Notes: generated by a model from the sequence alone, not told the origin. DNA of 64,000 nt from Azophilus sp965215035 (GCA_965215035.1 OZ244040.1:620001-684000), one strand, 5' to 3'. Numbered from the stretch's first letter, positions 18,446 through 28,071 are shown. Numbers and translations: made by a program.

Positions 18446-19483
18446 CTAGAGCATCTCCTCCGCCACCAGCGCAAGGGCCTCCGGCTGCTGACAGCCAAGC
18501 AGCATACTGGAAACCTGGCCGCGCTTGCCGGCTTCCCGCCAACGCTGCAAACGGTCCTTGATGCGCTCCGCCGGACCTACCAGGTGGCAGGCATCGATGA
18601 GTTCCGCGGGCACCGCCGCCATGGCCTCGTCCCGGCGACCGGACAGATACAGATCCTGGATCTTTACCGCCGCCTCCTCGAACCCCAGCCGTTTGGCGTA
18701 GTCGTTGTAGAAGTTCTTGTCGCGCGCACCCATGCCCCCCACGTAGAGCGCCATGCTACCGCGCATGGGCATCATGCACTGTTCCACGTCGTCGCCCATC
18801 ACCACCGTGACAAAGGGCGCCATGTCGAAGCGCGTCATGTCCTTGTCCCCGGCCTTGGCGAAGCCGCGCTGGATCGGTTCGCCGAAGATGTGGAACTGCT
18901 CGGGGTCCATCCACACAGGGAACAGGCCATCCGCAACTTCCGCCGCCGCTGCCACGCCACGGGGGGTGATACTGGCCGCGTAGATCGGAATATCCTCCTC
19001 GCAGTGCAGGATGCTCTTCAGGGGCCGGCCAAGACCGGTGGCGTTTTCGCCGCGATAGGGAAGCTGGTAGGTATCTCCGGCAAAGGTGACCGGCGCCTGC
19101 CGCGCAAAGATCAGCTTCATGATGCGCACGTACTCCCTGAGGCGCGTAACCGGCTTCCCGTACGGCACGCCGTGCCAGCCTTCCACCACCTGGGGGCCCG
19201 AGGCGCCTAAGCCGCAGATGAATCGGCCACCGGACAGTTCCGCCAGGGTCATGGCCGTCATAGCCGTCATGGCCGGGGAGCGGGCCGGCATTTGCATGAT
19301 GGCCGTGCCCACCTTGATTTTTTCCGTCTGCGCGAGAATCCAGGCCGCCGGCGCAACGGCGTCGGAGCCATAGGCCTCAGATGTCCAGATGGACTCGTAA
19401 CCCAGGTTCTCCGCATGCCGGATCGCGTCAATCGGTATGCTCATCTTGCGCCCGGCGTACCCGGATATCAGCCCCAGTCTCAT
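18446..19483 (-). CDS. Luciferase-like (F420/FMN) oxidoreductase 4
   Basis: A 345-residue luciferase-like oxidoreductase that begins MRLGLISGYAGRKMSIPID. It continues with YESIWTSEAYGSDAVAPAAW, GTAIMQMPARSPAMTAMTA and GRFICGLGASGPQVVEGWHG. C-terminal LVGPAERIKDRLQRWREAGK is the usual closing helix. This subgroup is common in actinobacteria and in some gammaproteobacteria that degrade lipids or steroids. The ATG has GAGGT upstream. It is the most upstream gene of the minus-strand oxidoreductase series; its leader region holds one of the 90-base inverted repeats. Specific reaction unknown. Confidence 0.85.
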   Translation of the reverse strand: MRLGLISGYAGRKMSIPIDAIRHAENLGYESIWTSEAYGSDAVAPAAWILAQTEKIKVGTAIMQMPARSPAMTAMTAMTLAELSGGRFICGLGASGPQVVEGWHGVPYGKPVTRLREYVRIMKLIFARQAPVTFAGDTYQLPYRGENATGLGRPLKSILHCEEDIPIYAASITPRGVAAAAEVADGLFPVWMDPEQFHIFGEPIQRGFAKAGDKDMTRFDMAPFVTVVMGDDVEQCMMPMRGSMALYVGGMGARDKNFYNDYAKRLGFEEAAVKIQDLYLSGRRDEAMAAVPAELIDACHLVGPAERIKDRLQRWREAGKRGQVSSMLLGCQQPEALALVAEEML

Positions 19484-19619
19484 GGTTTACCTCGAAATGG
19501 TTGCAACAAAACAGGTTGCAAAATAACAATCCCAGCCGGAGCACTCAATACGGGGAGGTGAAAAGAGGCCCATTGAGCGCATTGACTTTCGTCCAATAGT
19601 CCAAGATGCCGCACCACTC

Positions 19620-19707
19620 GGTAGTAGCTCAGTTTGAATTTGTGGATCATGGCGAGGCCGTCCCACATGGAGTTCGACGCAGCCGGAATTCAAGCTGAGC
19701 CACTACC
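19620..19707. repeat. 90-base inverted repeat, copy A
   Basis: The left arm GGTAGTAGCTCAGTTTGAAT is mirrored by the right arm ending GAGCCACTACC with 2 mismatches in about 21 positions. Between them lie TTGTGGATCATGGC and CACATGGAGTTCGACGC. The core matches copy B closely. It sits in a 389-base stretch between the oxidoreductase 4 start and the autotransporter end, in which I see no gene. Confidence 0.7.
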
Positions 19708-19872
19708 CACCACTCCGTAGGGTCTTGTTTATCGGCGAGAAACTCGCCAATGCTTAGATGGCAATAACGCCATCTACGCATCGTTCCCGCGCGTCACACT
19801 AGGCTGGAGTCACAGGAATCTTGGCAATGGACAGATTCGCGAACTCGATGGCGGCTTGATGCAACATGCCGG

Positions 19873-22800
19873 CTAGAACCGCAACTCGCCCCGTACCTCG
19901 ATCAGGTTGTGCGCCTCGTCTCTGAAGCGGTCGTATACCTGGCCGCCACTCAACTCTAGGTTCAGCCATTCCGCCAGCCCGGTGTTCGCCTGATCATAAC
20001 GGATGCCCATGCGCATACCGCGGCTGTTTTCACCTGTCATGTCGAACTTGGCAAATGGTGTCAGCAGCCCAGACAGGCGTTGAACGCGCAAACCGTAGCC
20101 GAGCCGGGCGTCCATGCCCCAGGCATCCCGTTCGGCACCGAACTCTTCCCACCGACCGGGATAGCCATAGCCCTGTTCAAGCGGCCGGTTGTTCGCACTC
20201 ATGCCAACGCCCAGGTAGGAAGACAGCGCCAATGACATGCCGCCGCCGTCGGACCTAGGCCGCACGATGGCGGACAGGCTTACCCCGTTCTCCTCGTAGT
20301 CTTCGGCGGAATGGAGGCTTAGCAGGCGCGCCTTCGCCTCGATGCGAATGCGCCCGGCAGTGTCGTAGCGCACGCCGCCGGTCAATTCCACGCCGGTTCC
20401 CGTATCGCCGTCGCCCGAATCATGGCGACCACCCACCTGGCCGAAAACGCTGAACGTGTCGCCACCGTCCATGACGATCACCCGTGCGCCCTCCAAGCCA
20501 AACTTGACGCGGCCCACCGAAACGTTCATGTCATCAATGATGCCGACGCCGTCGTCGGTGCGCATTTCCAACACGCCGGCATCACCGGTCAGGGCGAAAT
20601 CCCACTCGGCCCCGGCGGCCAGGGTACGCCTGCCCCCAGCGGACAACATCCACATGGACAGATCCGCCTCGCCTTCCTGAGCCGTGGCGCTCCGCACGAG
20701 ATCCACATCGCCCCAGCCAGCACCAACGATGGCCCATAGCTCAGCCACATCATCGACCGTCCAGTGCATATAGGGATGCACGCTAACCAGGTCCGTGTCG
20801 AGGTCGCCGGTGCCGCTCGCCCGGGTGCTGGTGAACTCGTAGTCCGCATCACCGGAACTCCGCGACACGGCTATGCCGGCCAGCCAGTTCTCGCCGAAGC
20901 TCGCATCGGCCCCAACATAAAGGCTGGTGAGCGATCCATCGTAGCCGGCGCCTTCAAACGACTGGCGATCAACCTGTCCCCAAAACGTCCATTGCGCCGG
21001 CGCGGTCCACTGGCCAGCCTCGCCGGACGCCGAGGCGTTCAGGGGAATGGCAAAGTTCATGCCCTGCAGCCCGTGCAAACCACCTGTCATCGGCGACGGC
21101 GCGAACCGGAACGGCCCGGCACCGGGTTGGCTGGCGCAGAAGCCGGTATTGTGATTGAACCCGGTGGGGAGAGCTCCGCCGGAGTGCCCACCACATTGCC
21201 CCAAGGCACCGAACTGATTCGCGTGCCAGGGCGTGAAACCCGCAGCCTCGGGTGCCGGCGTTCCCACGCGTTCGGCGCGGAACCGTGCCCCGACCGCCGA
21301 GTTCACGCTCGCTAGCGTGTTCCTGGCAATGGCGGCCACCGCATTCTCCAAGGCATCGGTTTCCGCAACATCCGTGGATACCGTGGCATTGAAGCCGAGG
21401 CTGGCGGCCCCCTCGCTGTTCGTCGCCGTCACCGTTATTGTGGCGGCACCTTCCACCAACGGCACCACCGTCACCTGGCTGCCGACCACGGCAACACTAA
21501 CCGCATCACCGGAAGCCGCGACGGAGTAAACCAGCGCGGTGCCCGCAAAGCTGTCAGTGGCGTCCACCAAGGCGGCTTCGCCACCGACAATCAACGCCAC
21601 ATCCGGCAGCGAGCCGGCAGCCGCCGGCGGCACGTCCCTAACCGTCGCCACGAAGCTCTGCTCCGCACTGCCCTCGCTGTTCGTCGCCGTCACCGTCACC
21701 GTCGCCGTGCCCGCCGCCAGCGCCGTCACCGTCAGCGTCCCGCCAGCCACCGACACGCCCGCAACATCCCCCGACGACGACAACGCCGTGAAAACCAGGG
21801 CGCTGCCCGTAAACGCCGGCGCAACCTCAACCTCCGCCGGGTCCCCGCCAACCGTCACCGTCACATCCGAAAGCTCGCCAACCGCCCCCGGCGCCTCGTC
21901 CCTAACCGTCGCCGCGAAGCTCTGCTCCGCGCTGCCCTCGCTGTTCGTCGCCGTCACCGTCACCGTCGCCGTGCCCGCCGCCAGCGCCGTCACCGTCAGC
22001 GTCCCGCCAGCCACCGACACGCCCGCAACATCCCCCGACGACGACAACGCCGTGAAAACCAGGGCGCTGCCCGTAAACGCCGGCGCAACCTCAACCTCCG
22101 CCGGGTCCCCGCCAACCGTCACCGTCACATCCGAAAGCTCGCCAACCGCCCCCGGCGCCTCGTCCCTAACCGTCGCCGCGAAGCTCTGCTCCGCGCTGCC
22201 CTCGCTGTTCGTCGCCGTCACCGTCACCGTCGCCGTGCCCGCCGCCAGCGCCGTCACCGTCAGCGTCCCGCCAGCCACCGACACGCCCGCAACATCCCCC
22301 GACGACGACAACGCCGTGAAAACCAGGGCGCTGCCCGTAAACGCCGGCGCAACCTCAACCTCCGCCGGGTCCCCGCCAACCGTCACCGTCACGTCCGAAA
22401 GCTCGCCAACCGCCGCCGGCGCCTCGTCCCTAACCGTCGCCGCGAAGCTCTGCTCCGCGCTGCCGCCCGTGTTGGTCGCTGTGACGGTTATGGTTGCCAT
22501 ACCGGCGGCAAGCGCGGTAATGGACGCGGTTGAATCGGCGACGGAAACAGACGCGGTGCTTTCCGACGAAGAAGATAGGGTGTAAGTGAGCGCTTCGCCG
22601 CTGAACGCATCGGCCAACTCCACCGGCGATACATCGCCAACCCGCAGGTTGAGCTCAGGCAATTCACCAACCGCAACAGGCGCTACGTGATTCACGGTCA
22701 CCATGAAGCTGTGATCGGCGCTGCCGTGCTCGTTCGATGCGGTGATGGTGATGGTCGCCGTGCCAACCCCCACCGGCGTGAGGGTCAAATCGTAGCCTTC

Positions 22801-23115
22801 CTCTATCGATACGGTGACGACGCTCTCATCGGAAGATACGGACTCGCACTTCTCCGGTGCGCCCCAATATACGCCGCGTAGATCCACGATGTGCGGGCCA
22901 GTGCCTACGGTAAGGGTAACGTCATCGAGAGGCCGCACCACCCGCGGCGGGTCGGCGGCAACTCCGAGCGGCATCACACCGGCGACGGCTACGACAAGCA
23001 ACAGCGCCCGCACGGCCCATTGCGTTGCACCCAAAAAACAACCCATGGGCACCGCGGCGTCCGTGGGGTGAGCAGTCCTGCTTTCCTTCTCTAGGTGGAA
23101 CGGCTTGGCCGACAT
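19873..23115 (-). CDS. Autotransporter with six Ig-like repeats
   Basis: About 1080 residues. The N-terminus is an extended signal peptide (basic start, then AVRALLLVVAVAGVMPLGVA). Residues of about 45-570 hold six bacterial Ig-like domains with the recurring pattern VGELSDVTVTVGG ... GTATVTVTATN ... SFAATVRD; units three to five are almost identical. A linker with VAAIARNTLASVNSAVGARF leads to a C-terminal beta-barrel of roughly 350 residues ending in VRGELRF, the usual aromatic end of outer-membrane barrels. Such proteins export their own passenger and often mediate adhesion. The start at 23115 is chosen for the GGAGGGAAGG site. The repeats make it prone to length change. Ligand unknown. 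Confidence 0.85.
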   Translation of the reverse strand: MSAKPFHLEKESRTAHPTDAAVPMGCFLGATQWAVRALLLVVAVAGVMPLGVAADPPRVVRPLDDVTLTVGTGPHIVDLRGVYWGAPEKCESVSSDESVVTVSIEEGYDLTLTPVGVGTATITITASNEHGSADHSFMVTVNHVAPVAVGELPELNLRVGDVSPVELADAFSGEALTYTLSSSSESTASVSVADSTASITALAAGMATITVTATNTGGSAEQSFAATVRDEAPAAVGELSDVTVTVGGDPAEVEVAPAFTGSALVFTALSSSGDVAGVSVAGGTLTVTALAAGTATVTVTATNSEGSAEQSFAATVRDEAPGAVGELSDVTVTVGGDPAEVEVAPAFTGSALVFTALSSSGDVAGVSVAGGTLTVTALAAGTATVTVTATNSEGSAEQSFAATVRDEAPGAVGELSDVTVTVGGDPAEVEVAPAFTGSALVFTALSSSGDVAGVSVAGGTLTVTALAAGTATVTVTATNSEGSAEQSFVATVRDVPPAAAGSLPDVALIVGGEAALVDATDSFAGTALVYSVAASGDAVSVAVVGSQVTVVPLVEGAATITVTATNSEGAASLGFNATVSTDVAETDALENAVAAIARNTLASVNSAVGARFRAERVGTPAPEAAGFTPWHANQFGALGQCGGHSGGALPTGFNHNTGFCASQPGAGPFRFAPSPMTGGLHGLQGMNFAIPLNASASGEAGQWTAPAQWTFWGQVDRQSFEGAGYDGSLTSLYVGADASFGENWLAGIAVSRSSGDADYEFTSTRASGTGDLDTDLVSVHPYMHWTVDDVAELWAIVGAGWGDVDLVRSATAQEGEADLSMWMLSAGGRRTLAAGAEWDFALTGDAGVLEMRTDDGVGIIDDMNVSVGRVKFGLEGARVIVMDGGDTFSVFGQVGGRHDSGDGDTGTGVELTGGVRYDTAGRIRIEAKARLLSLHSAEDYEENGVSLSAIVRPRSDGGGMSLALSSYLGVGMSANNRPLEQGYGYPGRWEEFGAERDAWGMDARLGYGLRVQRLSGLLTPFAKFDMTGENSRGMRMGIRYDQANTGLAEWLNLELSGGQVYDRFRDEAHNLIEVRGELRF
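21637..22428. repeat. Three tandem 264-base repeats in the autotransporter gene
   Basis: The string CCTAACCGTCGCC recurs at 21637, 21901, 22165 and 22429, giving a 264-base (88-codon) period. The copies differ by only a few bases, so they arose by recent duplication or are kept alike by gene conversion. They encode Ig-like units three to five. Confidence 0.9.
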
Positions 23116-23217
23116 TGAACCTTCCCTCCGCATTATTCTTTGCCTACGCGTTGTTGCCGGGCACTCTAATTGGAACATTCTTGCTTACAAGCACCCCAAA
23201 ACACAACCGTAATCGCC

Positions 23218-23313
23218 GCGGGAGCAGCGGTTCAGTGCGAGCTTGTGGACCATGGCAAGGCGGTCACACATGGAGTGCGACGCGGCCGCGATGCAAACGT
23301 AAGCCACTCCCCG
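23218..23313. repeat. 90-base inverted repeat, copy B (diverged)
   Basis: The centre TTGTGGACCATGGCAAGGC ... CACATGGAGTGCGACGC matches copy A; the arms are more worn, the right one ending GTAAGCCACTCCCC. It lies between the autotransporter start and the OmpA-type gene's end, both on the minus strand. Confidence 0.55.
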
Positions 23314-23359
23314 CCGCGACGCCAGCGCAGACGGCACGGCCCTTGGTGCAATACGCCGG

Positions 23360-24526
23360 CTAGTCGGCCAGAACGCGGACCGTCATTGTGGTGACGCGGC
23401 GGTTTTGTTGCCGTCCCTCCGGAGTATCGTTATCGGCAACCGGCCGGGTCTCGCCATAGCCCACTGTTGTCAGGCGGCCAGGGTCGATGCCGCCCGCTGC
23501 AAGATGGTCGCGCACACTCGCCGCGCGCCGTTCCGAGAGTGCCTGGTTGTATGTCTGGCGTCCACGGGCGTCCGCATGCCCCTCGATGACGGCGGTGGCG
23601 GTGGGGTACTGGCGCAGCAACTCCAGCCCCCGGCGAATTGTCGGAAGCTGGTCGGAGCGAATATCGGCGTTGTCCGTATCGAAGAGAATCGTGAAGGTGA
23701 TCGGTTCTTCCGGCAAAGCGTAGCAGCCGTCTTCGTCCACCCTGGCACCCGACCGGGTATCGGGACAGGCGTCGCCGTAGTCCGGCACGCCGTCGCCATC
23801 GCCGTCGAGGGGGCAGCCCCGAGCATCGACGGCTGCCCCCGCTGGGGTGTCGGGGCAGGCGTCCCGATCATCGCGTACGCCATCGCCGTCCGTATCGGGC
23901 GGGAATTCGCAGCCCGACGCATCGACCGGCCGCCCAGGCGGTGTTCCGGGGCACCCGTCGTTCACGTCCGGTACGCCGTCGCCATCGCTGTCGCGCAGCG
24001 GGTAGGGAGAAACCTCACCAAGGAACAGGGTGATGCCAATCTGCCCAAAGGGGTCGACCGCCCCGGCACCATCGGTCTTTACCGCCCTGAAATCGCCGCG
24101 CCAGGACAATCGCTCGCCGAGGTCGCCGAAGGCACCGAAACCACCGAAGAACTGAGCGCGGGTGTCGCTCCCCCGGCCCTGTGGGTCGAATTTGCTGCGG
24201 CCACCACCGAGTAGTACGAACGGTTGAAAGCTGCTGCTGGCCTTCGGCAGGGACCACAGGCCGGTAACCCAAGCGGTGTCGCCATCGCCGTCATCGCCGT
24301 CCCAGGCGAGGTAGGAGAATTCCGCGGCCAAGTTGTCGGTGAACCCATAGCCGATGCCGATGCCACCGCCGGCCATGTTGCCGATGTCGTAGTCGGTCGG
24401 CGAATCCGCCATGGCGCCCAAGGGAGACAGGAACCACTGGCCAGCTTCAGGGTTCTCCCGCGCTTGTGGTAGAAGCGGAACAACACCCAGCAAGACAGCG
24501 ACGGCAATAAAGGAATAACGGAACAT
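23360..24526 (-). CDS. OmpA-family outer-membrane protein with thrombospondin type 3 repeats
   Basis: About 388 residues: signal peptide (FIAVAVLLGVVPLLPQA), an N-terminal eight-strand-type barrel of about 170 residues, then three calcium-binding type 3 repeats (DSDGDGVPDVNDGCPGTP, DTDGDGVRDDRDACPDTP, DGDGDGVPDYGDACPDT). The OmpA C-terminal domain follows, with FDTDNADIRSDQLP, IEGHADARG and LSERRAASVRDHL. The C-domain binds peptidoglycan and the barrel anchors in the outer membrane, so it ties the two layers together. The start at 24526 has GGGAGGT upstream; the frame extends further but without protein-like sequence. It lies upstream of the autotransporter in the same direction. Confidence 0.9.
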   Translation of the reverse strand: MFRYSFIAVAVLLGVVPLLPQARENPEAGQWFLSPLGAMADSPTDYDIGNMAGGGIGIGYGFTDNLAAEFSYLAWDGDDGDGDTAWVTGLWSLPKASSSFQPFVLLGGGRSKFDPQGRGSDTRAQFFGGFGAFGDLGERLSWRGDFRAVKTDGAGAVDPFGQIGITLFLGEVSPYPLRDSDGDGVPDVNDGCPGTPPGRPVDASGCEFPPDTDGDGVRDDRDACPDTPAGAAVDARGCPLDGDGDGVPDYGDACPDTRSGARVDEDGCYALPEEPITFTILFDTDNADIRSDQLPTIRRGLELLRQYPTATAVIEGHADARGRQTYNQALSERRAASVRDHLAAGGIDPGRLTTVGYGETRPVADNDTPEGRQQNRRVTTMTVRVLAD

Positions 24527-24706
24527 AGCAGATATACCTCCCGTCCTGCGCCAACCGTTATGGGCCAGACGCAAACCGAGTTTGTTGTGCAGCGGCATCG
24601 ACGCCGTTGATTTAACCAGAACGGAGGGCAAATTCAAACGGATATTGGAGGAGCCCTGTTCGAGCGGCCCAGCACCCGCCGGTGCCCGACCGTTGATCAT
24701 TGCGGA

Positions 24707-25420
24707 CTATTTCGACTGGGAAACCGCCGGCGCGGCACCCCGTTCCAGCTTGATCAGGTAATCAACAGTATCCAGCGCCTGGCGCCGGCTCACATCCACG
24801 CCAACGGCGTAACGCCCGGCAACGACCAGGGTCGGCGTTGAGGCGATGGCGAAGCGTCGCTGCCGCGCATTCTCGGCGGCGACCTTGCGGCGCACCGCCC
24901 CGGAATTGTAGGCGTCCAGGAAGGCTTGCCGGTCGGTGCCCCGGCCATCCACGAAGTCGGCGAGCTGCTCGCTGGTCGGGAACTGCCGTCCGTTGTCGTG
25001 TATCGCCCGGAAGATGCGTTCGTGGTTGGCATCTACGGCGCCAAGCTGCTCCAGGGCGGCATAGGCTTGGGCTAGGATCGCCCAGGAAGCATTGAAGGAA
25101 ACAGGAGAGCGTTCGAAGCGCACATCATCAGGCAGGTCGCGTCGCCAGTCCTCGATGAGCGGCTGGAGATTGCGGCAGTGCACGCAGGCGTAGGAAAAGA
25201 ACTCGGTGACGACGATGGGAGCACCCGGACGCCGCCGGCGCGCATCCTCAATGATGCGGTAGTGCTCCCCCGCAACGAACTCCCCGGATTCCGTTACCCC
25301 GGTGCTGTACAGCAGACCGTAGCCGAGCACGGCGACAACCACCACAACGGCAGCACCGATAATGCCGTTGCGCACCCGTTTGACCTTGCGGGCCTCCCTG
25401 CCGCGTCTGCTCTTGACCAT
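24707..25420 (-). CDS. Membrane-anchored DsbA-like thiol:disulfide oxidoreductase
   Basis: About 237 residues with an N-terminal anchor (GIIGAAVVVVVAVLGYGLLY) and a periplasmic thioredoxin-fold domain. The active site is YACVHCRNLQ (CxxC with VH between the cysteines). ASTPTLVVAGRYAV contains the cis-proline loop facing it, and helical insertion sequence lies between. It should oxidise or isomerise cysteine pairs in exported proteins. The nearby autotransporter and OmpA-like protein carry few cysteines, so no partner is obvious. ATG at 25420 is preferred to a GTG 18 bases upstream. Confidence 0.85.
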   Translation of the reverse strand: MVKSRRGREARKVKRVRNGIIGAAVVVVVAVLGYGLLYSTGVTESGEFVAGEHYRIIEDARRRRPGAPIVVTEFFSYACVHCRNLQPLIEDWRRDLPDDVRFERSPVSFNASWAILAQAYAALEQLGAVDANHERIFRAIHDNGRQFPTSEQLADFVDGRGTDRQAFLDAYNSGAVRRKVAAENARQRRFAIASTPTLVVAGRYAVGVDVSRRQALDTVDYLIKLERGAAPAVSQSK

Positions 25421-25529
25421 GGGCCGGAACCTTACCACCGTCCCCCGGGCTGTGCATCATCCCGATTCCGCACCCTAGCCCCGCACCGTTTCGAACAGGC
25501 ACCGCCGGTCGCCTTGATAGCGCTCTCCG

Positions 25530-25690
25530 GCAACCTAGCGGCCAGCGCCAGGCCGATTGCACCCAGCAGATAGAAGCCGTTGCGCCAGCCGATGGCCGGG
25601 CCCAGACAACCCATGATCGGCAGGCTGACGCCGACGCCAATGGGAGCACCTATGTAATAGAACCGGGAAGCGAAACCGAGCCTGCCGCAG
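25530..25690 (-). pseudogene. Fragment of an MFS transporter
   Basis: The minus strand reads FYYIGAPIGVGVSLPIMGC then GPAIGWRNGFYLLGAIGLAL. This is a typical pair of neighbouring segments of a major facilitator protein. Nothing before or after it fits, and the surrounding frame is only 94 codons, so it is a remnant wedged between glcF and the dsbA-like gene. Confidence 0.6.
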
Positions 25691-25712
25691 AGCTTTGGCA
25701 AGGAAGTGGCAA

Positions 25713-26987
25713 TCAATCGGAATACTTGGAGCTATCTGTGGCGGCGAGCAATTCGGCCCAATGCACCACCGGAACCGGTGCCGCCGAGGCCAGGTGGGTC
25801 TGGCAGCCAACATTCGCCGTGGCGATGATGTCCGGGTCGCCAGCCATCAGGTTCGCTAGCTTGTTATCCCGGAGTTCGCCCGCAAGGCGGCGCTGCAACA
25901 GCGAATAGGTGCCGGCGGAGCCGCAACAGATATGGGCATCGGCCACCGCCGCGAGCTCAAACCCGGCCCGTGTCAGCAGGCCTTCCACCAGGCCGGACAG
26001 CCCCTGGCCGTGACACAGCGTACAGGGCGCGTGCCAGGCCACCCTCTTGGGACCATTCCCATCGCGCTGCCCAGCCACCCTGAATGGTGCCGCCACCTCG
26101 GCGAGATCCCGAGTCATGTCCGCCACCCGCGCCGCGTCCACCGCATACTCGGGGTCGCCCGCCAGCAGACGGCCGTAGTCCTTGACCGTCACGCCGCAGC
26201 CGCTGGCGGTGGAAACGATCACTTCCACCTCCTGTAGCAACGGGCGCAGGGCATCGATATTACGGCGCATGGCATCGAGAGCGGCTTTGGTTTGCCCGAG
26301 ATGCAGGTTCAAACCGCCGCAACAGCCTTCCTGTTCCGCCCAAACCACCGCGATGCCATTGGCATGCAACAGCCTCTCGGCCGCGGCGTTCGCAGCGGGC
26401 GTCGCCACCCGCTGCACACAGCCCTGCAGAACCAGGGCTCGACGAGCAGATGCAGAAGCCGCAGGCTGCGGACGCCCAGGATCATCAACCTGGGATTGCG
26501 GACGCTGCGGCAGCAGTTTTCCAAGCGACCCGGGCAGCAGCCTTCGGAACCAGTTACCGACGCTCACCCAGCGCGCGAAGACTTCCGGGCGGGGCGCGAC
26601 CCGTCCCAGCCAGCGCCGGGCGGCTGCATCCCAGGGCGTGCGCCGAGTTCGCGCCTCGACGGTTTCGCGTCCGATCTCCAGCAGTTCCCCGTACTGAACC
26701 CCGGACGGGCAGGCAACCTCGCAGCCCCGGCAGGTTAGGCAACGGTCTAAGTGGGTTCGCACCGTACGGACACCGGCATCACCCACGCGCCCGCCCACCT
26801 CTCCCTGCTCCAGCAGGCCCTTGATGAGATAGATGCGTCCACGCGGCCCATCCAGTTCATCGCCAAGCAACTGGTAGGTCGGACAGACCGCGTTGCACAT
26901 GCCGCAGTGCACACAGGAGCGCAGAATTTCGTCCGCCCGCCGTCCCTGGTCGGTGGCCAGTAGATTGTCAGGCAGCCGCGTTTGCAC
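25713..26987 (-). CDS. glcF: Glycolate oxidase iron-sulfur subunit
   Basis: A 424-residue protein with two [4Fe-4S] motifs, CVHCGMCNAVCPTY and CLTCRGCEVACPSG, in the first 110 residues. Two CCG-type domains follow (EQEGCCGGLNLHLGQ and ADAHICCGSAGTYSLLQRR), as in GlcF and heterodisulfide-reductase-like proteins. It passes electrons from the flavin subunits GlcD and GlcE to the respiratory chain during oxidation of glycolate to glyoxylate. It starts with GTG and overlaps the end of glcE by 20 bases, so the two are translationally linked. Gene order glcD-glcE-glcF is the standard one. Confidence 0.93.
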   Translation of the reverse strand: MQTRLPDNLLATDQGRRADEILRSCVHCGMCNAVCPTYQLLGDELDGPRGRIYLIKGLLEQGEVGGRVGDAGVRTVRTHLDRCLTCRGCEVACPSGVQYGELLEIGRETVEARTRRTPWDAAARRWLGRVAPRPEVFARWVSVGNWFRRLLPGSLGKLLPQRPQSQVDDPGRPQPAASASARRALVLQGCVQRVATPAANAAAERLLHANGIAVVWAEQEGCCGGLNLHLGQTKAALDAMRRNIDALRPLLQEVEVIVSTASGCGVTVKDYGRLLAGDPEYAVDAARVADMTRDLAEVAAPFRVAGQRDGNGPKRVAWHAPCTLCHGQGLSGLVEGLLTRAGFELAAVADAHICCGSAGTYSLLQRRLAGELRDNKLANLMAGDPDIIATANVGCQTHLASAAPVPVVHWAELLAATDSSKYSD

Positions 26988-28071
26988 GCACGATTCCCGG
27001 GTTGAGCAGGTTATCGGGGTCGAACGCCCGTTTCAGCCGACGGGAAATCTCGCCTTCGAGCAGCGGCCCGCCATAGGCCGCCAGCGCCCGGCCACCGATG
27101 TCCGCAGCGTAGGCCCGCACCCGGCCGCTCGGCAGGTCGGTCAGCCACCAGCGCCGGGCACCTGCCCACTCGATCACGCATTCTCCCGGCGGCAGCGGTG
27201 CCGCAGGCGGGCAGAGCACTTCCCAGAGCACCCGGCCCGGCCACTTCTCGAAACAGGGCAAAGCCCGGTCGCGCAGGCTGTTCCATGGGGGCGCGCCGGC
27301 GGTGGGCTCTCCCCCCAACCCGGCCGCCGCTCCGCGCACCCTGGATTCGGCCCCAGAGAGCCGAACATAGAGGCGCCCGTCGCGGTAACAGGTTGCCGTC
27401 ACCGGCAGGGAGGAGCGTGCCCAGCCGCGTACCACGTCCTGGCTCGCGGTTGCGGTACACTCCAGGGCGCGGGTTTCCTCGGCCTCGGGCAGCGGCAGCA
27501 GGCGTAGGCTCACCGACAGCAGCAACCCCAGCGTACCGCAGGCGCCCGCCTGTAGCCGCGACAGGTCGTAGCCGGCCACGTTCTTGATTACCTGGCCGCC
27601 AAAGACCAGCCGCTCGCCCAAGCCATTGAGCATTTCCACTCCGAGCACCGCATCACGTACCGAGCCGCGCCAGGGACGGCCCGGCCCGGCCAGCCCCGCG
27701 GCGACAGCCCCCCCGAGGGTGCCGCCACCGCCTACCCGGGGCGGCTCGAAGGGCAGGTACTGGCCATGTGCCGCAAGCAGTTCCGTCAAGCCCGAAAGCG
27801 GCGTCCCGGCCCGGGCGGTAACCACCAGTTCCTCCGGGTGATAGTCCAGAACGCCAGCGTGTTCGGCCACGCCCAGCAGTTCCCCTTCCGCCCGCGCCAG
27901 GCACCAGCCCTTGCTGCGCGACCCGAAAATGGCGAGCTTCGCCCCCCGCGCCCGTGCCTCCCGTATGCTGCTGCTCAGTTCAGCGGTCTTGTCACCCTCT
28001 ACCACCAGGCCTCCCTCGCCCGCCTTCAACTCGATGTTCACCGCAAGGTGTTCAAGGCCACCATGCTCCAT
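26968..28071 (-). CDS. glcE: Glycolate oxidase FAD-binding subunit
   Basis: A 367-residue FAD-binding protein of the PCMH type. Motifs: AKLAIFGSRSKGWCLARAEG, PPRVGGGGTLGGAVAAGLAG, GSVRDAVLGVEMLNGLGER and KNVAGYDLSRLQAGACGTLG, all characteristic of GlcE. It lacks the large substrate domain of GlcD. It works as part of the GlcDEF complex at the inner membrane. It follows glcD after 88 bases and overlaps glcF. Confidence 0.92.
   Translation of the reverse strand: MEHGGLEHLAVNIELKAGEGGLVVEGDKTAELSSSIREARARGAKLAIFGSRSKGWCLARAEGELLGVAEHAGVLDYHPEELVVTARAGTPLSGLTELLAAHGQYLPFEPPRVGGGGTLGGAVAAGLAGPGRPWRGSVRDAVLGVEMLNGLGERLVFGGQVIKNVAGYDLSRLQAGACGTLGLLLSVSLRLLPLPEAEETRALECTATASQDVVRGWARSSLPVTATCYRDGRLYVRLSGAESRVRGAAAGLGGEPTAGAPPWNSLRDRALPCFEKWPGRVLWEVLCPPAAPLPPGECVIEWAGARRWWLTDLPSGRVRAYAADIGGRALAAYGGPLLEGEISRRLKRAFDPDNLLNPGIVRANAAA

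Noticed and set aside
21539..22585. Plus-strand repetitive open frame opposite the autotransporter
   Set aside because: Its repeats simply mirror the Ig-unit DNA repeats; the minus-strand frame has signal peptide, Ig pattern and barrel.
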